The notes beneath the pieces were generated by a model. It saw only the letters and a program-made list of their open reading frames with translations, was not told where the DNA came from and searched no databases. From the NCBI GenBank assembly GCA_001768565.1, contig MEOE01000013.1, forward strand, positions 62,001 through 126,000: 64,000 nt of DNA, given 5' to 3'. A program made the translations under genes and the position numbers. Positions 47,092 to 55,594 of the stretch are shown here, piece after piece (the stretch's first letter is position 1; every line of letters starts with the position of its first letter). The DNA comes from Bacteroidetes bacterium GWF2_33_16 (GTDB lineage Bacteria > Bacteroidota > Bacteroidia > Bacteroidales > UBA12077).

Positions 47092-47125
47092 ATACCTTAA
47101 TGGCAAATAACTAAAATCAAGCGAT

Positions 47126-47509
47126 ATGAAGAAATTAACTACTATTGGCCGTATACTTTTTGCTTTGCCCTTTGGAATTTTTGGATTAAACCATCTTTTA
47201 ATGATCGATTTTTACATTGGAATGCTAAGCACTTTTATTCCTGGTTCAAGCTTTACAATTATACTCACAGGTTTAGCGCTTATTGCGGCATCAATTAGCA
47301 TTATTATTAAAAAGTATATCAAGCTTTCGTGTATTCTTTTAGCCATTTTACTTTTCATTTTTATTATGACAATTCATGTTCCTAATTTGTTTAATGATAA
47401 AGAATCTATAATGGCACTGGTTGCTCTTTTAAAAGACACAGCCTTAATGGGTGGTGCACTGATGATAGCAGGGATATATCAAAAAGAAGAAAACGAAGCA
47501 GGAATTTAA
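47126..47509 (+). CDS. DoxX-like small membrane protein
   Basis: The 127-residue protein has four membrane helices and begins with RILFALPFGIFGLNHLLM, the usual DoxX-family opening. The HVPNL loop and a final MGGALMIAG helix fit that family. It may be a structural or quinone-related accessory of the neighbouring respiratory complex, but no function is proven. It is embedded in the operon. Confidence 0.7.
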   Translation: MKKLTTIGRILFALPFGIFGLNHLLMIDFYIGMLSTFIPGSSFTIILTGLALIAASISIIIKKYIKLSCILLAILLFIFIMTIHVPNLFNDKESIMALVALLKDTALMGGALMIAGIYQKEENEAGI

Positions 47510-47520
47510 CACATACTATT

Positions 47521-48294
47521 ATGAGAAAAATATTTCAAGCACTATTATTCATACTTTTAATTAGTTCTTTTCAAATAATCCTTGCGCAAGAACCAATTAC
47601 ACGTGATATTATCGAAGTTGGCTGGGTTGATCATTTAGGAGATACAATTCCTCTTGATTTGCAGTTTTTTAATGAGCAAAACGATACAGTTACATTGCGC
47701 CAGTTAATAGATAAACCCACCATTATCAACTTTGTTTACTTTAATTGTCCCGGATTATGCAGTCCTCTGCTCGAAGGGATTTCAAAAGCTATTGAAAGAA
47801 CAGATATGGATTTTGGTAAAGATTACCAAGTTATAACCATTAGTTTTGATATTACTGATACACCCGAAAAGGCAAAGCAGAAGAAGATAAATTTTATCCA
47901 GAATATAAGTAAAGAAAAAGCAAACCATTGGATTTACCTAACAGGCGAAAAAGAGAATATTTATAAAATTGCCGATGCTGTTGGTTTCAAATTCAAACAA
48001 ACAGGGTTGGATTTTGCTCATCCATCTGGTATTATTTTGGTTAGCCCACAGGGCAAAATTACACGATACTTATATGGACTTGAGTTTCTTCCTTTTGATT
48101 TAAAAATGGCAATTATCGAATCACAAAAAGGATTAGCTCGCCCAACTATAAATAAAGTTCTTGAATATTGTTTTAACTACGATCCCAGAGGACAAGGATA
48201 TACTCTAAGTGTTACAAGGATTACAGGTACTATTATTATTTTTATTGCTATTGTAGTTTTCTTAAGTTTAATAGTTAGTAGAAGAAAAAAATAA
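47521..48294 (+). CDS. SCO1/SenC family copper chaperone
   Basis: The 257-residue protein has a signal or anchor at residues 1-22, a thioredoxin-like domain with the copper ligands in FVYFNCPGLCSPLLEG (CxxxC) and the conserved histidine in LDFAHPSGIILVSP, and a C-terminal membrane helix (about 233-252). SCO proteins assemble the CuA site of cytochrome oxidase subunit II. Encoded 11 bases before subunit I, it fits that role. Confidence 0.94.
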   Translation: MRKIFQALLFILLISSFQIILAQEPITRDIIEVGWVDHLGDTIPLDLQFFNEQNDTVTLRQLIDKPTIINFVYFNCPGLCSPLLEGISKAIERTDMDFGKDYQVITISFDITDTPEKAKQKKINFIQNISKEKANHWIYLTGEKENIYKIADAVGFKFKQTGLDFAHPSGIILVSPQGKITRYLYGLEFLPFDLKMAIIESQKGLARPTINKVLEYCFNYDPRGQGYTLSVTRITGTIIIFIAIVVFLSLIVSRRKK

Positions 48295-48305
48295 AAAATC
48301 AATAT

Positions 48306-49937
48306 ATGAGTGGATTAACACAAGAACATGCTCAACCGAGCTATTTGGATCAACAGGGAAAATATAAAGGCCTTTTAGGCTGGATATTTTCGACCGATCA
48401 TAAACGGATTGCCTTGTTATACTTATATACCATTGTGGTATTTTTTCTGGTAGCCGTTGTTTTCGGTTTATTAATGCGAATAGAGCTATTCTTCCCCGGT
48501 CAGGATATTATGAGTCCGCAAACGTACAATGCCATGTTCACCGTACATGGGGTTATTATGATTTTTATAATTGTAATTCCGGGACTTTCAGCCGTTTTTG
48601 GCAATTTCTTTTTACCCATTTTGATTGGAGCCAAAGATGTTGCATTTCCGCGTTTAAACTTATTATCATGGTGGATATTCTTGTTTGGAGCAATTCTGGC
48701 CGTTCTTTCTCAGTTTGCAGGAAGTGGAGCTCCTGATACAGGATGGACTTTTTATGTTCCCTACAGTGCCGAAAGTGACTCAAATGTGGTAATTGCTTTA
48801 ACTGCCGCATTTGTGTTGGGATTTTCATCCATCTTAACCGGATTAAACTTTATTGTTACTATTCACAGAATGCGTGCTCCGGGAATGACATGGTTTAGAA
48901 TGCCCTTATTTCCATGGTCGCTTTACGCAACAGCCTGGATACAAGTTCTGGCAACACCAATTGTAGGTATTACCTTATTAATGGTTATTGCTGAAAGAAC
49001 ATTACATATTGGCTTCTTTGATCCTGCACTTGGCGGAGATCCAATACTTTTTCAACATTTATTTTGGATTTATTCGCATCCCGCAGTGTATGTTATGATT
49101 TTGCCTGCTATGGGCGTTGTAACTGAGATTTTCCCAACTTTTAGTCAGAAACCTGTTTTTGGATATACAGCTATCGCGATATCAAGTTTGGCAATTGCCG
49201 GTGTTGGGTATTTTGTTTGGGGACACCATATGTTTACATCAGGAATGAGCTATTCTGCCCGTTGGTTTTTCTCATTTCTTACATTTATTGTTGCTGTTCC
49301 GAGTGCCATAAAAGTTTTTAACTGGTTATCGACCATGTATAAGGGTTCAATAGATTTAAAACCACCTTTATTATATGCCATATCTTTTATCTTTTTATTT
49401 ATGATTGGTGGTTTAACCGGATTGGTATTGGGTTCACTGGCAACCAATGTTCAAGTTCACGATACTGCTTTTGTTGTTGCACATTTTCACTATATTATAT
49501 TTGGAGGAATGGGTTTCGGCTTTTTTGCCGGAATGCATTATTGGTTTCCCAAAATGTATGGCAGAATGTATAATATAAAACTTGCCAATATTGCATGGGG
49601 AATACTGTTTACAGGATTTAACTTCTTATATTTTCCACAATTTGTTATTGGAATGCAGGGAATGCCTCGCCGATATTTTGATTACCTGCCCCAATTTCAG
49701 GTAGGCCATTTTATTTCGAGTATTGGTGCTTTTATTTTGGTTACGGGTATCATTTTAATGATTTATAATCTTATTAGAAGTGCTCACAAGGGAGAAGTTG
49801 CCCCGGCAAATCCCTGGCGTGGCAGTACGCTCGAATGGCAAATTTCATCTCCTCCACCATTGGAAAACTTTGATGAGATACCTGTGATTACAGGAAAACC
49901 TTACCAGTATAATACCGATGATTTAGGAAACGAATAA
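48306..49937 (+). CDS. ctaD: Cytochrome c oxidase subunit I (A2-type heme-copper oxidase)
   Basis: The 543-residue protein has twelve helices and all heme-copper oxidase ligands: MFTVHGVIM for the low-spin heme, WIYSHPAVYVMILP with the CuB histidine and cross-linked tyrosine, VWGHHMFTSG for CuB, and VVAHFHYIIFGG for the heme irons. The YSHPAV motif in place of the glutamate-bearing GHPEV marks the A2 subfamily, as in Thermus caa3. It reduces oxygen to water and pumps protons. The other subunits follow in order III, IV, II. Confidence 0.97.
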   Translation: MSGLTQEHAQPSYLDQQGKYKGLLGWIFSTDHKRIALLYLYTIVVFFLVAVVFGLLMRIELFFPGQDIMSPQTYNAMFTVHGVIMIFIIVIPGLSAVFGNFFLPILIGAKDVAFPRLNLLSWWIFLFGAILAVLSQFAGSGAPDTGWTFYVPYSAESDSNVVIALTAAFVLGFSSILTGLNFIVTIHRMRAPGMTWFRMPLFPWSLYATAWIQVLATPIVGITLLMVIAERTLHIGFFDPALGGDPILFQHLFWIYSHPAVYVMILPAMGVVTEIFPTFSQKPVFGYTAIAISSLAIAGVGYFVWGHHMFTSGMSYSARWFFSFLTFIVAVPSAIKVFNWLSTMYKGSIDLKPPLLYAISFIFLFMIGGLTGLVLGSLATNVQVHDTAFVVAHFHYIIFGGMGFGFFAGMHYWFPKMYGRMYNIKLANIAWGILFTGFNFLYFPQFVIGMQGMPRRYFDYLPQFQVGHFISSIGAFILVTGIILMIYNLIRSAHKGEVAPANPWRGSTLEWQISSPPPLENFDEIPVITGKPYQYNTDDLGNE

Positions 49938-49947
49938 AACGTATTAC

Positions 49948-50562
49948 ATGGAAAACACGATTAGTCATATAGTACATCGCGATGACGAAGCATCGAAAAT
50001 GGGAATGTGGATTTTTATTTTCACCGAGCTGCTGCTCTTTGGTGGATTATTTCTCGTTTATGCTGTTTTCAGAGCCAAATATTCCGAAGATTTTCATATT
50101 GCTGCAATGGAACTGAATGCCTTTGTCGGAACTGCAAATACAGTTATTCTGTTAATCAGCAGCATGACTGTTGCTATGGCTATTACTGCAATTCAGAAAG
50201 GAGACAAAGGTTTATCAATAAAACTTTTGGCAGTTACTCTTCTGCTGGCAACTTTTTTTATGATAAACAAATATTTCGAATGGTCTGGGAAAATTCATCA
50301 CGGATTATACCCAGGATCCGAGGTAATGCTTGGTTTAAACCGAGGTCAATTGCTTTTCTTTGGTTTATATTATGCCACCACTGGATTACATGCACTACAC
50401 GTATTTATTGGCATGGCAATATTGGCTGTTATGCTTTTCAGAATAAAAAGTGGAAAAATTACACAAGATAATTTCGTACATCTCGAAAATGGAGGTTTGT
50501 ACTGGCATTTAGTTGATTTAATATGGATTTTCTTGTTTCCACTATTATACCTTATTACCTAA
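49948..50562 (+). CDS. ctaE: Cytochrome c oxidase subunit III
   Basis: The 204-residue protein has five membrane helices, with family features KMGMWIFIFTELLLFGGLF, KYFEWSGKIHHGLYPGS and YYATTGLHALHVFIGMAILAVM, and ending in ENGGLYWHLVDLIWIFLFPLLYL. It is the five-helix short form. It lies 10 bases after subunit I. Confidence 0.95.
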   Translation: MENTISHIVHRDDEASKMGMWIFIFTELLLFGGLFLVYAVFRAKYSEDFHIAAMELNAFVGTANTVILLISSMTVAMAITAIQKGDKGLSIKLLAVTLLLATFFMINKYFEWSGKIHHGLYPGSEVMLGLNRGQLLFFGLYYATTGLHALHVFIGMAILAVMLFRIKSGKITQDNFVHLENGGLYWHLVDLIWIFLFPLLYLIT

Positions 50563-50573
50563 AAATATCTTAT

Positions 50574-50861
50574 ATGGAGAAAGAACATAAACATCATATT
50601 TCAAGTTATTTTGCGCATGGGACAGTATTGGTTACACTACTTGTTTTAACAGTAATAACAGTTGTAGTGGCTGGTCTTAAGCTAGGTCCGTTATCGGTTT
50701 TTGTTGCATTAATTATTGCTTCGATAAAAGGAACAACAGTTTTAACCTACTTCATGCATTTGAAATATGACAAACCCATATACCGCATTATGGTTTTTGG
50801 TGTTTTTTTACTTTTTGCTCTAATTATTGGAATTACATTTATTGATTATGTATTCCGCTAG
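50574..50861 (+). CDS. ctaF: Cytochrome c oxidase subunit IV
   Basis: I take the ATG at 50574 (MEKEHKHHISSYFAHG); an ATG at 50523 in the same frame lies inside the subunit III gene and is less likely. The 95-residue protein has three membrane helices and the typical IKGTTVLTYFMHLKYDKP segment of bacterial subunit IV. Confidence 0.92.
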   Translation: MEKEHKHHISSYFAHGTVLVTLLVLTVITVVVAGLKLGPLSVFVALIIASIKGTTVLTYFMHLKYDKPIYRIMVFGVFLLFALIIGITFIDYVFR

Positions 50862-50896
50862 TTTAAATTACTTGTATAACATTAAAAAAATATAAC

Positions 50897-51817
50897 ATGT
50901 ATTCAGGTGCATCAAATTTTGTCGAAGGAGTAGATAAAGCATTTATGCTTATTATGGGCATATCCATATTCTTCCTTATTGGCATAACTACCGTAATGAT
51001 TATTTTCCTATTTAAATATTCGCGAAAAAAGAATAAAAAACCATCAACAAATGATGGTAGTATAAAGTTAGAAATAATATGGACAGCAATACCATTGGTA
51101 CTTGTAATGTTAATGTTTTATTATGGTTGGGTTGGCTATGCACCCATGCGAAAAGTCCCTGATGATGCCATGCTGGTGAAAGTTACAGGAAAAATGTGGC
51201 AATGGATTTTCGAATACGAAAATGGAAAAACATCTCCTGATCTGGTAATTCCTTTAAATAAGCCAGTAAGGCTGGATTTATACTCACCCGATGTTAACCA
51301 TAGTTTATTCATTCCTGCCTTTAGAGTTAAGGAAGATGTGGTTCCCGGATACGACAATTATCTTTGGTTCACACCTTATTATATTGGTGATTACGAAATT
51401 CTGTGTGCTGAATATTGTGGTTTAATGCACTCTTATATGACTGCCAAAGCAAAAGTTGTTTCGCAAGAAGAATTTGATGTCTGGCTAGCTGATTTTACGC
51501 CTATAGAAAAGGAATCTGAACATCCCGGATTATTGATCATCAATGCAAATGCATGCACTGCATGCCATTCGCTCGATGGAACCAGACTCGTAGGTTCCTC
51601 CTTTAAAGATTTGTGGGGAGCCAAAAAGATAGTTTTGGTTAAAGACAATGAAAAAGAAATAACGGTGGATGAGCAATATATTAAAAAGTCAATATACGAT
51701 CCCGACGCTGAAGTAGTTCAAGGTTTTAATAAGGGCCTGATGCGTTCATATACTGGAGTAATCTCCGAAGAAGATGCAAACAAAATTGTTGAATATCTTA
51801 AAACATTGAAAAAGTAA
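50897..51817 (+). CDS. ctaC: Cytochrome c oxidase subunit II with fused cytochrome c domain
   Basis: The 306-residue protein has two N-terminal membrane helices, then a CuA domain with DVNHSLFIPAFRVKEDV and EILCAEYCGLMHSYM (the Cys, Glu, Cys, His and Met ligands), and then a C-terminal cytochrome c domain with CTACH near residue 220 and a likely methionine ligand in NKGLMRSYTG. The fusion defines a caa3 oxidase and gives direct entry for electrons from a cytochrome c. Placing subunit II last, after subunit IV, is unusual compared with the common II-I-III-IV order. Confidence 0.95.
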   Translation: MYSGASNFVEGVDKAFMLIMGISIFFLIGITTVMIIFLFKYSRKKNKKPSTNDGSIKLEIIWTAIPLVLVMLMFYYGWVGYAPMRKVPDDAMLVKVTGKMWQWIFEYENGKTSPDLVIPLNKPVRLDLYSPDVNHSLFIPAFRVKEDVVPGYDNYLWFTPYYIGDYEILCAEYCGLMHSYMTAKAKVVSQEEFDVWLADFTPIEKESEHPGLLIINANACTACHSLDGTRLVGSSFKDLWGAKKIVLVKDNEKEITVDEQYIKKSIYDPDAEVVQGFNKGLMRSYTGVISEEDANKIVEYLKTLKK

Positions 51818-51844
51818 TCATTTCTTTCAATTCTAACTTTAAAG

Positions 51845-52720
51845 TTGAATTCAATAAAAAACCGGGGTTCACAAATCCTCACCTTAATTCGTATAGGGGT
51901 TTCGCTGGCAGTAACATTTTCTGCAGCAGTCGGATATATTGTTTCATCTGGCCATATTGATTCAAAAATAATATATGTATTATCGGGTGTTTTCCTCCTT
52001 GCTGGTGGAGCCTCAGCACTAAACCAATTTCAGGAAAGAGAAACGGATGCCTTAATGAAAAGAACAAAGAACCGTCCTATTCCATCTGGGAAAATCTCTC
52101 CATTAACCGGAGTTTTAATTTCAGAGTTGTTTTGTTTTATCGGATTAATACCCTTGATTTTAATAGGTATTATTCCGGCCCTGTTGGGAATATTTAACAT
52201 CTTGTGGTATAATGGATTATATACATATCTCAAGAAAAAAACTGCTTTTGCTGTTGTTCCAGGTGCAATAACAGGTGTTGTTCCTTTATTAATAGGTTGG
52301 ACTGCTGCTGGTGGATATTTTCTTGATCCAACAATTATTTTTATTTCATTTTTTATTTTTATGTGGCAAATTCCACATTTCTGGTTGCTTCTTATGCAGC
52401 ACAACAGAGATTATCAAAATGCTGGACTGGGAACACTTTACAAATCATTTTCTAATAATCAAGTAAAAAGAGTATTGTTTGCCTGGATTATTGCAACTTC
52501 ATTAGCAACCTTGTTTTTTCCTTTTTTTGGAATAATTACCAACAGTATCCTGATAACTATAATTATTGTATTAAGCATTCTGCTTATAATAACATTTTAC
52601 TTTGTTCTCTTTTATAATAAAGATAAAATCATTTTTAAGTTCGCATTTGTATGCATAAATGCATTTCAGATCTTAGTATTACTCATACTTATTGCTGAAA
52701 ACATTACCTTTAAAATTTAA
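51845..52720 (+). CDS. ctaB: Protoheme IX farnesyltransferase (heme O synthase)
   Basis: The 291-residue UbiA-family membrane protein has the prenyl-diphosphate/Mg site QFQERETDALMKRTKNRPIPSG and the second site in LLLMQHNRDYQNAGLG, with about nine helices. It makes heme O, the precursor of the heme A of the adjacent oxidase. No ATG is available near the start. The frame is closed upstream by the ctaC stop codon, so TTG at 51845 is the best start. Its end overlaps the convergent kinase gene by 11 bases. Confidence 0.92.
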   Translation: MNSIKNRGSQILTLIRIGVSLAVTFSAAVGYIVSSGHIDSKIIYVLSGVFLLAGGASALNQFQERETDALMKRTKNRPIPSGKISPLTGVLISELFCFIGLIPLILIGIIPALLGIFNILWYNGLYTYLKKKTAFAVVPGAITGVVPLLIGWTAAGGYFLDPTIIFISFFIFMWQIPHFWLLLMQHNRDYQNAGLGTLYKSFSNNQVKRVLFAWIIATSLATLFFPFFGIITNSILITIIIVLSILLIITFYFVLFYNKDKIIFKFAFVCINAFQILVLLILIAENITFKI

Positions 52721-54089
52721 GATAAAAAGTAGTTCCTCCCTTAGTGCCATTAAAAGAATTATTAATATCTGATTTGAAATAAATTTCACCTTCATGCTTT
52801 TGCATAATTTCTTTTGATAAGCTCAAACCAATTCCCGAACCTTGGTCTTTTGTTGTAAAAAATGGAATAAATATATCATCCTTAATTTCATCTCGAATTC
52901 CACAACCATTATCCTGAATTGAAATTTCAAGCGATTTATTTAATCCTCTAGCCACAATATTAATTTTCTTTTCAAGGATGGTATCAAGTGCTTCAATTGA
53001 GTTTTTAATTAAATTTATAATTACCTGTTCAATAAGCTTTCGATCGAATGAATAGTTCAATTCTAAAGGGCTAACTTTAACTTGTATGTCGATTTGTTTT
53101 TCTTTCAATGTCTCTGAAAACAAATGCACAATACTATCTATAAATTCTTTGATTTGTACTTCTTCTATTTGTAATTCCGGAATTTTTGTAATCTGCCTGT
53201 ATTGACTAATAAAATTTAATAGTCCTTTGCTCCTATCCTCAATTGTTTCGTTGTTTTTATTAATATCTTTCAAATCTTCATCATTAAGTTCTTTAAGTAA
53301 TTTTAATTCATCTCCATTTTTAAGTATTCTCCTTACTGCAACCGATAAGGTAGTAATTGGAGTCAATGAATTCATCATCTCATGAGTTAAAACTCGAATT
53401 AGCTTTTTCCATGTGCTTATTTCTTTCTCATCAAGTTGCTTTTTCAGATCATGAAAGGTTACAATCTTAATTATCTGACCTTCAATTTTTACTTCTGAAA
53501 ATCTGAATAAAAAATCACTAACAGTTTTGCCTATAAAAACCTTACTAAGTTTTTTTTGGCCAGGCCTTGACAGAACAATACTTTTAGCCAATCCATCCTG
53601 AATTTTATCCAATTCCCAAATGTTATTTAAAAATTTTATTTGTAATAAATTTTTTGCTGCAGAATTAATAATCCTCACTTGCCCCTCCTCATCAAAAGAT
53701 ATTAATCCATCGCTAATATTTTCGATTATATAACCTAAATACTGCTCCTGGCTTAGTTTCTCGAGTCTTGTTTTCTTAATTTCATTTGAAATCTGCTGAA
53801 AAGAATAATTCAGGTCTTTAAAGCTCTTTTGTAAACTTTCGGGGAAATAGAGTTCAGAAGTATCTTTCTCCTTTAATTCAATTAAAAATCGTGCAAAATC
53901 TCGGTTAATTTTATTACCATATTGAATCAATGCAACAACTTGAAAAATTGCTAAAATAATAAAAAACAGTACAGTCACTACCCTGTTGGATTGCGGAATA
54001 AAATAAACTACAACTAGTAGAGTTAAAAAAATTAAAATAACCCTTAGAATTATTTGAATTGAAAATCTGTTAAATTCCATATTTCTCAA
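52710..54089 (-). CDS. NtrY-like sensor histidine kinase
   Basis: The 459-residue protein has two adjacent membrane helices (about residues 10-30 and 36-56) with almost no periplasmic loop, so it likely senses a cytoplasmic or membrane signal. A PAS-like domain (about 115-215) is followed by the phospho-acceptor H236 in LTHEMMNSLTPITTL and an ATPase domain with NLIKNSIEAL, DNGCGIRDEIKDDIF and GSGIGLSLSKEIM. Its start overlaps the upstream regulator gene by 20 bases (an ATG three codons in is possible). It should phosphorylate that regulator. Confidence 0.93.
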   Translation of the reverse strand: MRNMEFNRFSIQIILRVILIFLTLLVVVYFIPQSNRVVTVLFFIILAIFQVVALIQYGNKINRDFARFLIELKEKDTSELYFPESLQKSFKDLNYSFQQISNEIKKTRLEKLSQEQYLGYIIENISDGLISFDEEGQVRIINSAAKNLLQIKFLNNIWELDKIQDGLAKSIVLSRPGQKKLSKVFIGKTVSDFLFRFSEVKIEGQIIKIVTFHDLKKQLDEKEISTWKKLIRVLTHEMMNSLTPITTLSVAVRRILKNGDELKLLKELNDEDLKDINKNNETIEDRSKGLLNFISQYRQITKIPELQIEEVQIKEFIDSIVHLFSETLKEKQIDIQVKVSPLELNYSFDRKLIEQVIINLIKNSIEALDTILEKKINIVARGLNKSLEISIQDNGCGIRDEIKDDIFIPFFTTKDQGSGIGLSLSKEIMQKHEGEIYFKSDINNSFNGTKGGTTFYLKF

Positions 54090-55428
54090 TTTTTAAATAC
54101 AATGTAGATCTTGAAATTCCAAGTTCGGCAGCTGCTTTGGTTAAATTGCCCTTTTGGCTATTTATAGCGTTTATTATAGCATTTTTCTCTATATCATTCA
54201 GCTTCTTTAGTTTGTTTGAATCACTTCTAACTGAAACTCCAGAAGGAAATAAATCATCAGGATTAATCACTTCCGATTGACATAATAGTATTGCTCTTTC
54301 AATTGTATGTTCTAATTCACGAACATTACCCGGCCAGTTATGTTGTAAAATCTTCTCTATGGAATTACTTGAAAATTTCATCCCTTTTTTATTGTATTTC
54401 TTTAATAATTCGCATAGAAATAAATTTGCTAATAGAATAATATCATTCCCCCTATCGCGCAATAGTGGGCTTTCAATAATCAATGTATTAATACGGTAAA
54501 AAAGATCTTCACGAAAGGTTTTGTCTATTACCATTTGCTTAAGGTTTTGGTTTGTAGCACAAATTAACCTGACATTTACCTGAGTTGATTTATTGCTTCC
54601 AACCTTTACTATGGTGTTGGTTTGAATTGCACTTAAAAGCTTTTGTTGCAGAGAAAGTGATAAATTACCAATTTCATCTAAAAATAGCGTTCCATCAGAA
54701 GCTGCTTCAAACCGGCCTATTCTATCTTCCTTTGCATCGGTAAATGCTCCTTTTACATGTCCAAAAAGTTCACTTTCAAATAAATTATCATGAATAGCTC
54801 CCAAATCGACATGAATAAATGGTTCATTTTTCCTTTCGGACTGTTTATGAATCTCGTATGCTATAAGCGCCTTTCCTGTACCATTTTCTCCAAGAATTAA
54901 TACAGTTGCATCTGTAGCAGCAATTTTTTGAATGGTTGATTTAACAGAAAGGATTGATTCAGATTCTCCAATAATGCTTGGATAATGATGACCAGATTCA
55001 GCAATTGTAGATTTTAGCTGATTCACTTTTTTCCTCGATTGGCTCAATTCTACAAAATTTTGAAGAGAGTAAATCAATTTATCGCTATCCCAGGGTTTGG
55101 TAATAAAATCATCGGCACCTTCTTTCATAGCGCGCACAGCGATCTCAATATCACCATATGCTGTTATAAAAACAATTACACTAGTTGGCTCCTGCTTTTT
55201 TATTTCTTCGAACCAATAAAATCCTTCGTTTCCTGTATTAACACCAGCTGCAAAATTCATATCCAGAAGAACAACATCTACTTCTTCCCTTTCTAACAAA
55301 TTTTTAATCAGGTTTGGATTCTTTAGGGTTAAAATCTTCTCAAATTCATTTTTCAATAATTGATGCAACGACCAAAGTATCTCTTCATTATCATCAACAA
55401 TCAGAATGGTTCCTTTTTTTCTTTTCAC
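54070..55428 (-). CDS. NtrC-type sigma-54-dependent response regulator
   Basis: The 452-residue protein has a receiver domain with D56 as phospho-acceptor (VVLLDMNF). Its AAA+ domain has Walker A GENGTGKA (180-187), the sigma-54-contact loop GAFTDA (227-232, where the classic form is GAFTGA) and [18 protein letters not shown] Fis-type helix-turn-helix ends the protein ([24 protein letters not shown]). It activates sigma-54 promoters when phosphorylated, and the divergent FtsX permease gene at 55595 has such a promoter. Its own promoter overlaps the putative binding sites. Confidence 0.95.
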   Translation of the reverse strand: MKRKKGTILIVDDNEEILWSLHQLLKNEFEKILTLKNPNLIKNLLEREEVDVVLLDMNFAAGVNTGNEGFYWFEEIKKQEPTSVIVFITAYGDIEIAVRAMKEGADDFITKPWDSDKLIYSLQNFVELSQSRKKVNQLKSTIAESGHHYPSIIGESESILSVKSTIQKIAATDATVLILGENGTGKALIAYEIHKQSERKNEPFIHVDLGAIHDNLFESELFGHVKGAFTDAKEDRIGRFEAASDGTLFLDEIGNLSLSLQQKLLSAIQTNTIVKVGSNKSTQVNVRLICATNQNLKQMVIDKTFREDLFYRINTLIIESPLLRDRGNDIILLANLFLCELLKKYNKKGMKFSSNSIEKILQHNWPGNVRELEHTIERAILLCQSEVINPDDLFPSGVSVRSDSNKLKKLNDIEKNAIINAINSQKGNLTKAAAELGISRSTLYLKIEKYGI

Positions 55429-55450
55429 TTTATCAGTAGATTTGTTATAG

Positions 55451-55481
55451 CAAATGTATAAATAGTCCGAAAATAAGACAA
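55451..55481 (-). promoter_or_regulatory. Promoter of the NtrC/NtrY operon
   Basis: On the minus strand, TTG (55481-55479) and TACATTTG (55458-55451) are spaced by 20 bases, an exact match to the Bacteroidota housekeeping promoter. The ATG at 55428 follows 23 bases after the -7 box. Confidence 0.7.
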
Positions 55482-55506
55482 TTATATGTACGAAATTCGG
55501 ACATAT
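55461..55506. promoter_or_regulatory. Putative tandem NtrC-type binding sites
   Basis: A 23-base palindrome at 55484-55506 (arms ATATGTACGAA and TTCGGACATAT around a central A) has one mismatched pair of eleven. A degenerate second site has the half GTCCGAA at 55465-55471, placing its centre at about 55472, 23 bp or two helical turns from the first centre at 55495. Confidence 0.6.
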
Positions 55507-55555
55507 TTACATAATAATAAAATGTATACCACTGATTTATTGATGTTTAAAATCA

Positions 55556-55572
55556 TGGCACATTCCTTGGCT
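55556..55572 (+). promoter_or_regulatory. Putative sigma-54 promoter for the FtsX permease gene
   Basis: TGGCAC-attcc-TTGGCT resembles the consensus TGGCAC-N5-TTGC. The -24 half is perfect; the -12 half reads TTGG, with GC one base later. The predicted start of transcription, about 55582, is 13 bases before the ATG at 55595. Confidence 0.55.
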
Positions 55573-55594
55573 AAATAATAAAAATAATTTAGCT

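Noticed and set aside
50007-50471. 154-codon plus-strand frame inside cytochrome oxidase subunit III
   Set aside because: The subunit III reading frame is complete and conserved; this frame is an out-of-frame shadow with an improbable Cys/Tyr-rich composition.
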